Assembly (NCBI GenBank): GCA_937951975.1
Contig: CALGAJ010000314.1
Span: 1 to 8,818 of the forward strand
From: an uncultured Desulfotignum sp.
GTDB lineage: Bacteria; Desulfobacterota; Desulfobacteria; Desulfobacterales; Desulfobacteraceae
Direction: 5' to 3'
Length of the DNA: 8,818 bases
Shown one piece after another: positions 1-7,066 of the stretch. A program made the translations under genes and the position numbers. The notes beneath the pieces were generated by a model, which ran no database searches, was not told where the DNA came from, and saw only the letters and a program-made list of their open reading frames with translations. How positions within the stretch are numbered: position 1 is the stretch's first letter; every line of letters starts with the position of its first letter.

Positions 1-1761
1 CTGGAACGGGAAGCGCTTCAGGCACGGCATGAAAAAAAAAAGATCATAGGGACCGTGCCGGTTATCTGGATGGGGGTGCCTTTGATGATCAAAGACGATG
101 TGATCGGTGTGGTGGCGGTACAGAGCTACACGGATCCGGATCTGTACACGCGCAAGGATTTGAACATTCTATCTGCCGTATCCCATCAGATGGCTCTGGC
201 CATTGAACGCAAGCAGGCCGAAGATGCCCTGGTGGAAAGTGAGGAAAGATACCGGTATCTGTTTACCCACGCACCGGCCGGAATCTGTGAGGTGGATTTT
301 GAAAAAAACCGATTTATCCGTGTCAATGATATCATCTGTAAATTTTCCGGATACTCCCGGACTGAATTAATGGAGATGGATCCGCTGGAACTGCTGAATG
401 AAAAAAGCCGGGAACGACTCAAGGGTCGGATTGCAAAGCTGGCCCGCGGAGTCCAGGAAACCAGAAATATTGAATATGATCTGATTACACGGCAGAAAAA
501 ACAGAAAACGGTTGCCGTGACCCTGCACGTTGCCAGTGATGACAAAAAACTGCAACGTGTCCTGGTGGTCATCTATGATATCTCCTGGCGCAAAGTCATG
601 GAAAAAGAGAGAATCGAGGCACAGAAACTGATCGATGAACAACAGAAACTGGCTCTGATCGGCCAGGTGGCTGGAAAAATGGCCCATGATTTCAACAATA
701 TCCTTGGGGTGGTCATGGGAAATATCGAATTGCTGCTCATGGATCACCCGGATCCCGGCTTACAAAACACCTTGAAACGGATTCTGGTTCACACGGAAAA
801 AGGCCAGTATCTCACCCGCAATCTGGTGGCATTTGCCAAAAATCAGGCACCCAGACAAAAGTTTTTTCCCCTCAACGAAAAGGTTGATTTGGCACTGGCC
901 CTGATGAAAAAAGACCTGGACAGGATTCATATTACCCGGTCCTACACACCGGATCTGCCGGAGATCCTTGCGGATCCGGGCATGATCGAACATGTTCTGG
1001 TCAATCTGCTGCAAAATTCCATTCATGCCCTTTCCAAGACAAAAGATCCTGAGATCACCCTTTGTACCTTTATCCGTAATGCGGCCATTTGTCTGGAAAT
1101 CAAAGACAATGGATGCGGTATTCCCGAGGCGCATATGGATGATATCTTTACACCGTCATTTACCCTGAAAGGCGGGAAAGATATTCTGGGGGCTTATGCC
1201 CCGGACATCAAAGGCACGGGATACGGCATGTCCAACGTCCGGAAATATGTGCATCAGCACAAGGGGACCATTGATGTCACTTCAGCTCCGGGCCGGGGCA
1301 CCAGCGTTCAGATCTGTTTTCCGGTGATCGAAAAGCAGCTGTCGGCTGAAGAAAAGAAGAAAATTGCCAGAACCGTTACCCGGACCGGCCGGCGGATACT
1401 CCTGGTGGAGGACGAACCCGATATTTCTGAAGTACAGCACCGGGTGCTGTCCCAGGCGCCTTGTCACCACCACCTGGATATGGCGTCAGATGCCGCAACC
1501 GCCATGGATCTGTTTGACCGGAACTCGTATGATCTGATCAGCCTGGATTATATGCTTTCGGGTACAAGAAACGGCATGGATGTGTACCGGCATATCCGCA
1601 AGACCAATGCAACTGTGCCGGTGCTGTTCGTATCCGGTAACTTTGAGTTCATCGAAGCCGTCAAGCCGTTGATGGAAAAAGACCGGCATTTGGGCCATCT
1701 GTCAAAGCCCTGCCGCATGGGCGCGTATGTTGAACAAATCAACCAGATGCTGGCCGGATAA
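1..1761 (+). CDS. Hybrid sensor histidine kinase (GAF-PAS-HisKA-HATPase-REC), 5'-truncated
   Basis: Two-component signalling protein that should autophosphorylate a histidine and pass the phosphate to its own C-terminal receiver. The frame is open to base 1, so the gene starts upstream; 586 residues are visible. The GTG at 55 lies inside the GAF domain and is not a credible start. Domains by visible residue: end of a GAF sensor (1-75), PAS (about 80-200), HisKA with phosphoacceptor H229 in a HDFNN motif (nt 685-687), HATPase with N-box N339, G1 D369-N-G-C-G and G2 G405-T-G-Y-G, then a receiver (about 465-585) with acidic pair D471/E472, phosphoacceptor D516 (nt 1546-1548), S545 and K569. No membrane segment is visible, but the N-terminus is missing. 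The GAF-PAS pair suggests a cytosolic or redox signal; the actual signal and the partner regulator are unknown. It converges on livF with a 2-bp gap, so a link to the transporter is not implied. Confidence 0.93.
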   Translation: MEREALQARHEKKKIIGTVPVIWMGVPLMIKDDVIGVVAVQSYTDPDLYTRKDLNILSAVSHQMALAIERKQAEDALVESEERYRYLFTHAPAGICEVDFEKNRFIRVNDIICKFSGYSRTELMEMDPLELLNEKSRERLKGRIAKLARGVQETRNIEYDLITRQKKQKTVAVTLHVASDDKKLQRVLVVIYDISWRKVMEKERIEAQKLIDEQQKLALIGQVAGKMAHDFNNILGVVMGNIELLLMDHPDPGLQNTLKRILVHTEKGQYLTRNLVAFAKNQAPRQKFFPLNEKVDLALALMKKDLDRIHITRSYTPDLPEILADPGMIEHVLVNLLQNSIHALSKTKDPEITLCTFIRNAAICLEIKDNGCGIPEAHMDDIFTPSFTLKGGKDILGAYAPDIKGTGYGMSNVRKYVHQHKGTIDVTSAPGRGTSVQICFPVIEKQLSAEEKKKIARTVTRTGRRILLVEDEPDISEVQHRVLSQAPCHHHLDMASDAATAMDLFDRNSYDLISLDYMLSGTRNGMDVYRHIRKTNATVPVLFVSGNFEFIEAVKPLMEKDRHLGHLSKPCRMGAYVEQINQMLAG

Positions 1762-1763
1762 GA

Positions 1764-2477
1764 TCAGGCCCCCAGGTAGGCTTTTTTTACTTCCGGATTG
1801 TCCAGCAGTTCATGGGTGGGGCCTTCCAGAACCAGGGCACCGTTTTCGATCACATATCCCCGCTGGGCGAATTTCAGGGCCAGCCGGGCGTTCTGCTCCA
1901 CCAAAAGAATGGTGGTGCCCAGCTTGTTGATCTCTTTGAGCGCATCAAACATGTCCAGCATGAGCAGCGGGGCCAGTCCCATGGACGGTTCGTCCAGAAG
2001 CATCATTTTTCGGCCCGACATATAGGCCCGGCCGACGGCCAGCATCTGCTGTTCTCCGCCGGACAGGGTGCCGGCCAGCTGGTGCCGCCGTTCCTCCAGG
2101 CGGGGAAACAGGTCGAACACCCATTTCCGGTCCGCTTCAATGGCGTCTTTGTCTTTTCTGGCAAAACAGGCCAGATTCAGGTTTTCGGTCACCGTGAGGT
2201 TGCCGAAAATCCGCCGGCCTTCCGGGACATGGGAGATGCCCAGTCTGGATACGACCTTGTCCGCGGAATATTTGATGATATCCTGGCCGTTGAACTCCAT
2301 GACCGACCCGGGTTCACAGGGAATCATCCGGGAGATGGCTCTCAGAGTGGTGCTTTTTCCGGCCCCGTTGGCCCCGATGATGGTCAGGATTTCCCCGGCG
2401 TTCACTGAAAAACTGATGCCGTGAAGCGCTTTGATATTGCCGTAGGATACATTCAGGTTTTGGATGTTGAGCTGCAT
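1764..2477 (-). CDS. livF: HAAT-family ABC transporter ATP-binding protein LivF
   Basis: One of the two cytoplasmic ATPases of a branched-chain-amino-acid-type importer. At 237 residues it is the usual LivF length. Visible motifs: Walker A GANGAGKST (35-43), signature LSGGE (138-142), Walker B with catalytic E163 (MMLLDE, 158-163). The switch position reads EQN rather than the common histidine, which is normal for LivF and not for LivG. The C-terminus KKAYLGA is typical of the family. The start codon overlaps the livG stop by one base (TGATG), with AAGGAGG about 10 nt upstream inside livG, implying translational coupling. It is the last gene of the operon and ends 2 bp from the convergent kinase gene, so operon transcription must stop inside that gene. 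I saw no convincing terminator there. Family assignment is firm; substrate specificity cannot be read from this subunit. Confidence 0.95.
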   Translation of the reverse strand: MQLNIQNLNVSYGNIKALHGISFSVNAGEILTIIGANGAGKSTTLRAISRMIPCEPGSVMEFNGQDIIKYSADKVVSRLGISHVPEGRRIFGNLTVTENLNLACFARKDKDAIEADRKWVFDLFPRLEERRHQLAGTLSGGEQQMLAVGRAYMSGRKMMLLDEPSMGLAPLLMLDMFDALKEINKLGTTILLVEQNARLALKFAQRGYVIENGALVLEGPTHELLDNPEVKKAYLGA

Positions 2478-3250
2478 CAGGTCATATCCTCCTTGCCCAG
2501 GTAGGCCTCGATCACCCGGGGATTGTTCTGGATTTCTTCAGGCGGGCCTTCGGCGATCACCTCTCCGAACACCAGGGTCTGGATCTGTTCGCACAGTTCC
2601 ATGACAAATTTCATCCGGTGTTCGATCAGAAAAATGGCCACATTGAAATCTTCGTGTACTTTTCGGATAATTCGGATCATCCGGACCAGTTCGTCCGGGG
2701 TCATGCCCGCAGTGGGCTCGTCCAGAAACAATACCTTGGGCCGGGTGGCCATGGCCCGGGCCATTTCCACCCGGCGCTGGGCCCCGTAGGGCAGGCTGGT
2801 TACAAGATCGCCGGCAAATTTTGAAATATCAAACAGTTCCATGAGCCGATGGGCGTTTTCAATGACCTGGTTTTCCTGGTCCCGGCAGGCCCTGGAATTG
2901 AAAAACGCGCCCAGCAGCCCGTAATCAAGCTGGGAGTAATGGGCCATGCGGATATGGTCCAGCACATTCATGTGACGCCACAATGCCAGATTCTGGAACG
3001 TTCTGCCCAGCCCCATGGCGGCGATTTCATTGGTTTCAAGGCCTTTGATATTTTTGTTTTCCAGCTGGATTTCCCCTTCGGTCGGGGTATATACACCGGT
3101 GATCAGATTGAAAATCGTGGTTTTTCCGGCACCGTTGGGACCGATGAGCCCGAAAATCTGCCGGGGTTCAATGGTCAGATTATAATTGTGCACCGCCCGG
3201 AGCCCCCCGAAATAGTGGGTCATGTCTTTAACGCTCAGCAGCGGGGTCAT
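2477..3250 (-). CDS. livG: HAAT-family ABC transporter ATP-binding protein LivG
   Basis: Second ATPase of the importer, expected to pair with LivF under the LivH/LivM permease dimer. 257 residues, normal for LivG. Motifs: Walker A GPNGAGKTT (37-45), Q-loop Q86, signature LPYGAQ (153-158), Walker B VLFLDE (173-178), D-loop AGMTPDE and switch histidine H211 in IEH. The signature departs from LSGGQ; LivG proteins commonly carry LSYG-type variants, so this is a family trait with an extra Pro rather than obvious inactivation. The 35-residue stretch after the Q-loop (RMAHYSQ to the FDIS region) is the LivG-type helical insertion. The start overlaps livM by 4 bp (ATGA), with AAGGAG 7 nt upstream of the ATG. 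The C-terminus (EAYLGKE) is typical. Firm identification. Confidence 0.95.
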   Translation of the reverse strand: MTPLLSVKDMTHYFGGLRAVHNYNLTIEPRQIFGLIGPNGAGKTTIFNLITGVYTPTEGEIQLENKNIKGLETNEIAAMGLGRTFQNLALWRHMNVLDHIRMAHYSQLDYGLLGAFFNSRACRDQENQVIENAHRLMELFDISKFAGDLVTSLPYGAQRRVEMARAMATRPKVLFLDEPTAGMTPDELVRMIRIIRKVHEDFNVAIFLIEHRMKFVMELCEQIQTLVFGEVIAEGPPEEIQNNPRVIEAYLGKEDMT

Positions 3251-4530
3251 GAGGACACTCCTTGTTTGGTTTTATGTTTTTTGGCTTCCAGCAGTTTTTT
3301 CGTGTTGATTTCCGTAAACGATATCAGCCCGTAAGGCCTGAATATCATGACAAAAATCAGAATCAGAGGAATGATGATCCATTTGAACAGTTCCAGAGGC
3401 CGCAGGGCCTCGCCCAGCACATTGATACTCACGGCCCCCACAATGGAGCCCACAATGGAGTTGAGCCCGCCGAAATACACCATGGCCAGAATTTCCGCCA
3501 GCCGGTTGATGCTGAACATCCCCGGATTGATATAGGTGAGCACGTGGGCGAACAGCCCCCCGGCCACACCGGCCCAGAACGCACCGAACATGAACGCGGT
3601 CATTTTGGTCTTCCGGGTTTTGATGGTCATGGATTCCGCGGCCGCCTCATCATCTCTCACCGTGTTCAAGGCTTTGCCGAAAATGGAAGTCACAAAATTG
3701 TGGATAATCCAGATGCACAGCGTGGTCCAGATGAAAATCACCGGTAACGGGGCCAGGTCCGGCTGTCCTCCCATGCCTCTGGCTCCGCCGATGATATGCA
3801 GGTTTTCAATGGCGGATTTGACGATGAACATGAACGCCAGGGATATGATGGCCAGATAATCCCCCCGGGTCCGGAAAGAGGGGATGGCCACGGCCAGGGA
3901 ACCGACAGCGGCGGCAGCCCCGCCGATCACAAGGACTATGGGAAAGCAGTACGGGGCCAGGGCAGGGGGCAGAAGTGCGGTGCCGAAAATTTTGTCATTG
4001 GTGAACAGCACCAGGGTCAGAATCGAGGACACATAGGCGCCCAATGCCATAAAACCGGGATGGGAACAGGAAAATTCCCCCTGGTATCCGTTAATCACGT
4101 TGATGCTTACCGTTAAAATAATGGAAATCAGGGTGAGTTTGACAATCAGCACCCGGTAATCGTTGATTCCGGCCCATAAATGAAGCACTGCGTACAAAAA
4201 CACCAGATGCAGCACCGCCGACAGCCATAACGGCAGTTTTTCCAGCAGGGCCGCGCCCTGGTTGGTGAAAGGGCTGGTCAGTTTTGCCACCGCCAGTACC
4301 GGAATCACATAAACGATCAGATCATAAGCCAGGGCACCGGGGATCATCAACGGTTCCTTGAGCATGATCAACGCGCCGAACAATACCGGTATCTTGGGCA
4401 GGCCCAGGTAATAGGAGATATAATCATACCCCCAGAAATATTCGATCAGCACTGCCGTGAGAATGCCCAGAAACCAGCCCAGCATGGGGACAGTCGAAAA
4501 CATTTGTTGAAATTTTTTTACAATTCCCAT
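3247..4530 (-). CDS. livM: HAAT-family ABC transporter permease LivM
   Basis: Inner-membrane permease that forms the translocation path with LivH. From the ATG at 4530 it has 427 residues, close to the roughly 425 of E. coli LivM, including the long hydrophobic N-terminal extension (about 1-120). Conserved stretches: GYQGEFSCSHPGFMALGAY (148-166), RTRGDYLAI (220-228), the ATPase-coupling loop RDDEAAAE (292-299) and FGGLNSIVG (353-361). About ten hydrophobic segments are visible, and the C-terminus is Lys-rich and cytoplasmic. Start choice: an upstream in-frame TTG at 4557 would add nine residues but has no Shine-Dalgarno sequence, whereas the ATG at 4530 has AGGA 7 nt upstream. It begins 31 nt after livH and overlaps livG by 4 bp. 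Substrate is not deducible from the permease alone. Confidence 0.94.
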   Translation of the reverse strand: MGIVKKFQQMFSTVPMLGWFLGILTAVLIEYFWGYDYISYYLGLPKIPVLFGALIMLKEPLMIPGALAYDLIVYVIPVLAVAKLTSPFTNQGAALLEKLPLWLSAVLHLVFLYAVLHLWAGINDYRVLIVKLTLISIILTVSINVINGYQGEFSCSHPGFMALGAYVSSILTLVLFTNDKIFGTALLPPALAPYCFPIVLVIGGAAAAVGSLAVAIPSFRTRGDYLAIISLAFMFIVKSAIENLHIIGGARGMGGQPDLAPLPVIFIWTTLCIWIIHNFVTSIFGKALNTVRDDEAAAESMTIKTRKTKMTAFMFGAFWAGVAGGLFAHVLTYINPGMFSINRLAEILAMVYFGGLNSIVGSIVGAVSINVLGEALRPLELFKWIIIPLILIFVMIFRPYGLISFTEINTKKLLEAKKHKTKQGVSS

Positions 4531-4536
4531 TTGACG

Positions 4537-4541
4537 TTCCT
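4537..4541 (-). promoter_or_regulatory. Ribosome binding site deciding the livM start
   Basis: On the minus strand AGGAA lies here, with 7 nt between AGGA and the ATG at 4528-4530. The alternative TTG start at 4555-4557 is preceded by a sequence without purine-rich complementarity to 16S rRNA. This favours the shorter LivM. Confidence 0.7.
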
Positions 4542-4561
4542 GTGTGTGTTGGGTCAAGAGA

Positions 4562-5497
4562 TTAAAGTCGCAGCTTGGTACTGTGTTCCATTCCGAAAAA
4601 TCCCCGGGGCCGGAAGGTCAGTATGATCAAAATAATGGAATACGCGATGAGATCCCGCAGCGTGGAGGGAAATATCGTGGCCACAAAGATCTCGATAAAC
4701 CCCAGCAGGTATCCGGCCATGGCCGCGCCCTTGATGGAGCCGCGGCCTCCGAGGATGGCCGCCACAAACGCTTTCCATCCCAGAAGCACCCCCATATAGG
4801 GATCCAGAATCGGGTAGGCCTGACCATACAGAATGCCGGCCACGGATGCCAGTCCCGCACCCACGGCAAAGGTCAAAGGCGCGATGATGTTGATGGACAC
4901 CCCCATGAGCGGTACCGCCAGAAAATCATATGACATGGCCCGCATGGCCATGCCCCATTTGGTTTTCTGGATAAAGGCGTGCAGGGCCAGCATGAGCAAA
5001 AGGGAGATGATGATGATCATGGCCTTGACATTGGTGATATAGATGCCGCCGATGTGATAGTTCACGGTTTCCATCAACGGGGGAAAACTCAGGCGTTTGG
5101 CGCCGAGCATGATCAGGATGCCGGTTTCAAAGATGATGCCGATCATCAGACCGGTGATGGCGGCGGATGCCCGGGGGGCCTGACGTAAGGGCCGGTAACC
5201 CGCCACTTCCACAAACACCCCGATCCAGGAAGCCAGAAACATGGTTATCACCACAGTGGCCAGGAAAATCACCGGCGGCGGAATCAGGCCGGTGAATGTG
5301 GCCAGAAGAACGGTGGCAATGCCGAACCCGATATAGGTGCCTACCATGAAAATATCGCCATGGGCAAAGTTAAAAAGCATCAATACCCCGTATACCATGG
5401 AGTAACCAATGGATATCACGGCATAAAAACTGCCCCGCTGCAGGGCATTGATAATGTTTTGAAGAATATAATTAACGGATTCTATCAAAGGTTCCAT
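4562..5497 (-). CDS. livH: HAAT-family ABC transporter permease LivH
   Basis: Inner-membrane permease partner of LivM. 311 residues against 308 in E. coli LivH. The N-terminal region ALQRGSFYAVISIGYSMVYG (18-37) followed by NFAHGDIFMVGTY (43-55) is the LivH hallmark; an EAA-like cytoplasmic loop lies at 186-201 (RAMSYDFLAVPLMGVS), and GGRGSIKGAAMAG (250-262) is the conserved C-terminal motif. About eight hydrophobic segments are visible. The ATG at 5497 has AGGAG 7 nt upstream. It follows livK after a 90-bp gap containing a strong hairpin and precedes livM by 31 bp. The residue run around SFPPLMETVNYHIGG (137-151) should be a periplasmic loop. Firm identification. Confidence 0.95.
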   Translation of the reverse strand: MEPLIESVNYILQNIINALQRGSFYAVISIGYSMVYGVLMLFNFAHGDIFMVGTYIGFGIATVLLATFTGLIPPPVIFLATVVITMFLASWIGVFVEVAGYRPLRQAPRASAAITGLMIGIIFETGILIMLGAKRLSFPPLMETVNYHIGGIYITNVKAMIIIISLLLMLALHAFIQKTKWGMAMRAMSYDFLAVPLMGVSINIIAPLTFAVGAGLASVAGILYGQAYPILDPYMGVLLGWKAFVAAILGGRGSIKGAAMAGYLLGFIEIFVATIFPSTLRDLIAYSIILIILTFRPRGFFGMEHSTKLRL

Positions 5498-5523
5498 TCA
5501 CCGACTCCTGTTGAATTGGATCA

Positions 5524-5552
5524 CTGTTGCAGACCGTTGGGGCCTGCAACAG
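5524..5552 (-). promoter_or_regulatory. Intercistronic hairpin between livK and livH
   Basis: A perfect 9-bp inverted repeat, CTGTTGCAG and CTGCAACAG, lies in the 90-bp gap after livK. On the minus-strand RNA the loop side adds a G-U and two G-C pairs, giving a 12-bp stem with a 5-nt CCAAC loop. No U-run follows, so it is not a standard intrinsic terminator. It starts about 35 nt past the livK stop and ends about 15 nt before the livH Shine-Dalgarno. By analogy with other binding-protein operons, it probably protects the livK 3' end from exonuclease or causes partial attenuation, giving more binding protein than permease. The role is inference; the structure is seen. Confidence 0.7.
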
Positions 5553-5587
5553 CCTTAACACATTTTATGGATTGGGATCGTTACAGA

Positions 5588-6763
5588 TCAGGGGCAGCTG
5601 GAGCCGTAGAATTCATATTCTCCCTGATTGTTGATTTTGACGATGACCGCGCATTTGATGGGATCACCCTCTTCGGTAAAGGTCATTTTGCCGGTGATGC
5701 CGTCAAAGTCCTTGATCCGGGCCAGCGCGTCTCTCACTGCTTCCCGGTCTTTTTCGATTTTTCCGGTAAGTTTGCCGGTATCCTGAATGGCCTGCTGGGC
5801 CAGGCGAAGCGCATCCCAGGTCAATGCGGCGACATCATCGGGAATGTAGCCGTACGTTTTTTCATACCGGTCGATAAATGCCTTGGTGGCGCCTTTGGCA
5901 CCGGCGGCCGCGTAATGGGAGGAAAAGAAAAGGCCGTAGCAGTCTTCACCGCACAATTCAATGGTTTCCGCCGATCCCCAGGAATCGGAACCCACAATGG
6001 GTCCGGTCCATCCCAGATCCTTGGCCTGGCTGACGATCAACGGCACTTCATTGTAATACTGTGGGGTAAACAGCACCTGGGCGCCGGATTTCACGATTTT
6101 GGTGAGCTGGGAGGAAAAATCGGTGTCTTTGGTGGTGAAACTTTCGTACGCCACCACACTGCCGGGGCCGTGTTTTTCTTCCCAGGCCTGTTTGAACACT
6201 TCGGCCAGGCCTTTGGGGTAGTCGGACGCGACATCATACAATACCGCGGCTTTGGTGAATCCGAACTCCTCGGTGATGAAGTTGGCTACCACCGGTCCCT
6301 GGAACGGGTCCAGAAAGCAGCCCCGGAACACATAGGGGCGGTCCAGGGTGGTACTGGGGTTGGTGGACCACGGGCTGATCATCACGGTTTTGTATTTGTT
6401 GGCCACTTCCCCGGCCGGTACGGCCTGTTTGGAGGATTGCGGTCCCACAATGGCCAGCACGTCATCCTGGGTGATCATCTTGGTGTTGGCCTTGACAGCG
6501 GATTCCGCTTTGGATTCGTTGTCCTCGATGACCAGTTCCACTTCATACTTTTTACCGCCCACTTCCAGGCCCCCGGCTTTTTCAATGTCTTCCAGCCACA
6601 TCTGAGCCGCGTACTTGGTACCTTCTCCCACCTTGGGGATATCCCCGGTCAGCGGGGCATTGATACCGATTTTGATAATGGTTTTCCTGGCAGCCAGTGC
6701 CAGAGACGAGAACAACATGGCCGTGCAAAAGGCCACCACCGTTAGAACAGCAATTTTCCTCAT
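5588..6763 (-). CDS. livK: Periplasmic branched-chain-amino-acid-type binding protein LivK
   Basis: Soluble periplasmic receptor of the importer (Peripla_BP_6 / type I fold). 391 residues with a clear Sec signal peptide: MRK, a hydrophobic core, and an ALA/A cleavage site after residue 24. There is no lipobox, so it should be a free periplasmic protein. The mature start KIGINAPLTGDIPKVGEG is typical. The ligand-pocket region GPQSSKQAVPAGEVANKYK followed by ISPWSTNPSTT carries the Ser/Thr residues that in LivJ/LivK hold the ligand alpha-carboxylate and amine; GSDSWGS is the C-lobe counterpart. Five cysteines remain after cleavage, including CGEDC. The ATG at 6763 has a strong AGGAGG 4 nt upstream. 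It is first in the operon behind a long leader. The family also binds amides, urea, aromatic acids and other ligands, so leucine/isoleucine/valine is the default, not proven. Confidence 0.92.
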   Translation of the reverse strand: MRKIAVLTVVAFCTAMLFSSLALAARKTIIKIGINAPLTGDIPKVGEGTKYAAQMWLEDIEKAGGLEVGGKKYEVELVIEDNESKAESAVKANTKMITQDDVLAIVGPQSSKQAVPAGEVANKYKTVMISPWSTNPSTTLDRPYVFRGCFLDPFQGPVVANFITEEFGFTKAAVLYDVASDYPKGLAEVFKQAWEEKHGPGSVVAYESFTTKDTDFSSQLTKIVKSGAQVLFTPQYYNEVPLIVSQAKDLGWTGPIVGSDSWGSAETIELCGEDCYGLFFSSHYAAAGAKGATKAFIDRYEKTYGYIPDDVAALTWDALRLAQQAIQDTGKLTGKIEKDREAVRDALARIKDFDGITGKMTFTEEGDPIKCAVIVKINNQGEYEFYGSSCP

Positions 6764-6797
6764 ATTTCCTCCTGAACAGAAATTAGGTTAACGATTC

Positions 6798-6832
6798 GTT
6801 GATTCCGTGATTCTGCTGAAAACGGAATCAGC
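6798..6832 (-). promoter_or_regulatory. Leader inverted repeat upstream of livK
   Basis: TGATTCCGT (6800-6808) and ACGGAATCA (6822-6830) form a perfect 9-bp inverted repeat around a 13-nt loop, extendable by one G-U and one G-C pair to 6798/6832. It lies 35-70 nt upstream of the livK ATG, inside the predicted mRNA leader, and no T-run follows on the minus strand. Immediately beside it, 6790-6800 is a second small palindrome, AACGA-T-TCGTT. Either could be a regulator operator or an mRNA structure; the sequence alone does not decide. Confidence 0.5.
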
Positions 6833-6859
6833 CAATCACTGAGCGAAACATTCATCAAC

Positions 6860-6911
6860 TCTATATGTAAAATCCCGGGTGAAGTAAAGAAATAATATGA
6901 AATTCTGTCAA
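6860..6911 (-). promoter_or_regulatory. Candidate sigma-70 promoters for the liv operon
   Basis: Minus strand: a consensus -35 TTGACA (complement of 6906-6911) is followed after 17 bp by TTTACT (6883-6888), a 4/6 match to -10. A second overlapping option uses TTTACT as -35 and, again after 17 bp, TATAGA (6860-6865) as -10. Transcription would start near 6876 or 6853, giving a leader of about 90-115 nt that includes the inverted repeat. The -35 is strong and the -10 elements are mediocre. Confidence 0.4.
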
Positions 6912-6945
6912 AGAAATTTTCATCGGATTCAGATGGTTTATCGGG

Positions 6946-6974
6946 TTGATTTAGGATTCAATTAATATTATAAC
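6946..6974 (+). promoter_or_regulatory. Candidate sigma-70 promoter for fabH
   Basis: TTGATT (6946-6951, 4/6) and TATAAC (6969-6974, 5/6) are separated by the optimal 17 bp. Initiation near 6981 would leave a leader of about 90 nt before the fabH ATG at 7073. It lies in the most AT-rich part of the intergenic region. Confidence 0.5.
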
Positions 6975-6987
6975 CCGTCAGTTATGA
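6968..6987. promoter_or_regulatory. Operator-like inverted repeat over the fabH -10 region
   Basis: ATAAC (6970-6974) and GTTAT (6981-6985) are perfect inverted arms around CCGTCA, extendable by a T-G and a T-A pair to 6968/6987. The element covers the predicted -10 and start point of fabH, where a repressor would act. The arms are short and AT-rich, so chance occurrence is possible. No particular regulator can be named. Confidence 0.35.
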
Positions 6988-7061
6988 ATTTTTGTAATCC
7001 TGTCAATCAAAATATGGAAAAATACTGTTTCAGATGGACGAAAGACAGGTAACCGTAATTG

Positions 7062-7066
7062 AAGGA
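7062..7066 (+). promoter_or_regulatory. Ribosome binding site deciding the fabH start
   Basis: AAGGA lies 6 nt before the ATG at 7073. The upstream in-frame ATG at 7034 has no Shine-Dalgarno-like sequence and would add 13 residues absent from typical FabH N-termini, so 7073 is preferred. Confidence 0.7.

Noticed and set aside
153..156. Frequent short motifs such as GATCCGGA and GGATCC across the coding regions
   Set aside because: They follow from Asp-Pro, Gly-Ser and similar codon pairs in moderately GC-rich genes and show no regular spacing.
1729..1743. Small hairpin GTTGA/TCAAC after livF on the minus strand
   Set aside because: A 5-bp AT-rich stem with no following U-run; not credible as the operon terminator.
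1766..1788. Possible terminator for the kinase: short AGGCC/GGCTT stem before seven Ts
   Set aside because: The stem is only about 5 bp including a wobble pair, and the T-run is explained by two Lys codons plus Ala of livF on the other strand.
4531..4557. TTG start adding nine residues to LivM
   Set aside because: A rare start codon without a ribosome binding site; the ATG at 4530 is well placed behind AGGA.
5360..6745. Long open frame on the plus strand (about 461 codons) antisense to livK and the livH start
   Set aside because: It runs opposite to two firmly identified genes, shows no recognisable domain, has a Gly/His/Phe-rich composition typical of antisense frames, and lacks a supporting ribosome binding site.
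6967..6972. Perfect TATAAT on the minus strand as a livK -10
   Set aside because: No -35-like hexamer at 16-18 bp and no extended -10 TGN; such matches are common in this AT-rich stretch.
7001..7006. Second consensus TTGACA on the minus strand as a livK -35
   Set aside because: The sequence 16-18 bp downstream bears no resemblance to a -10 element.
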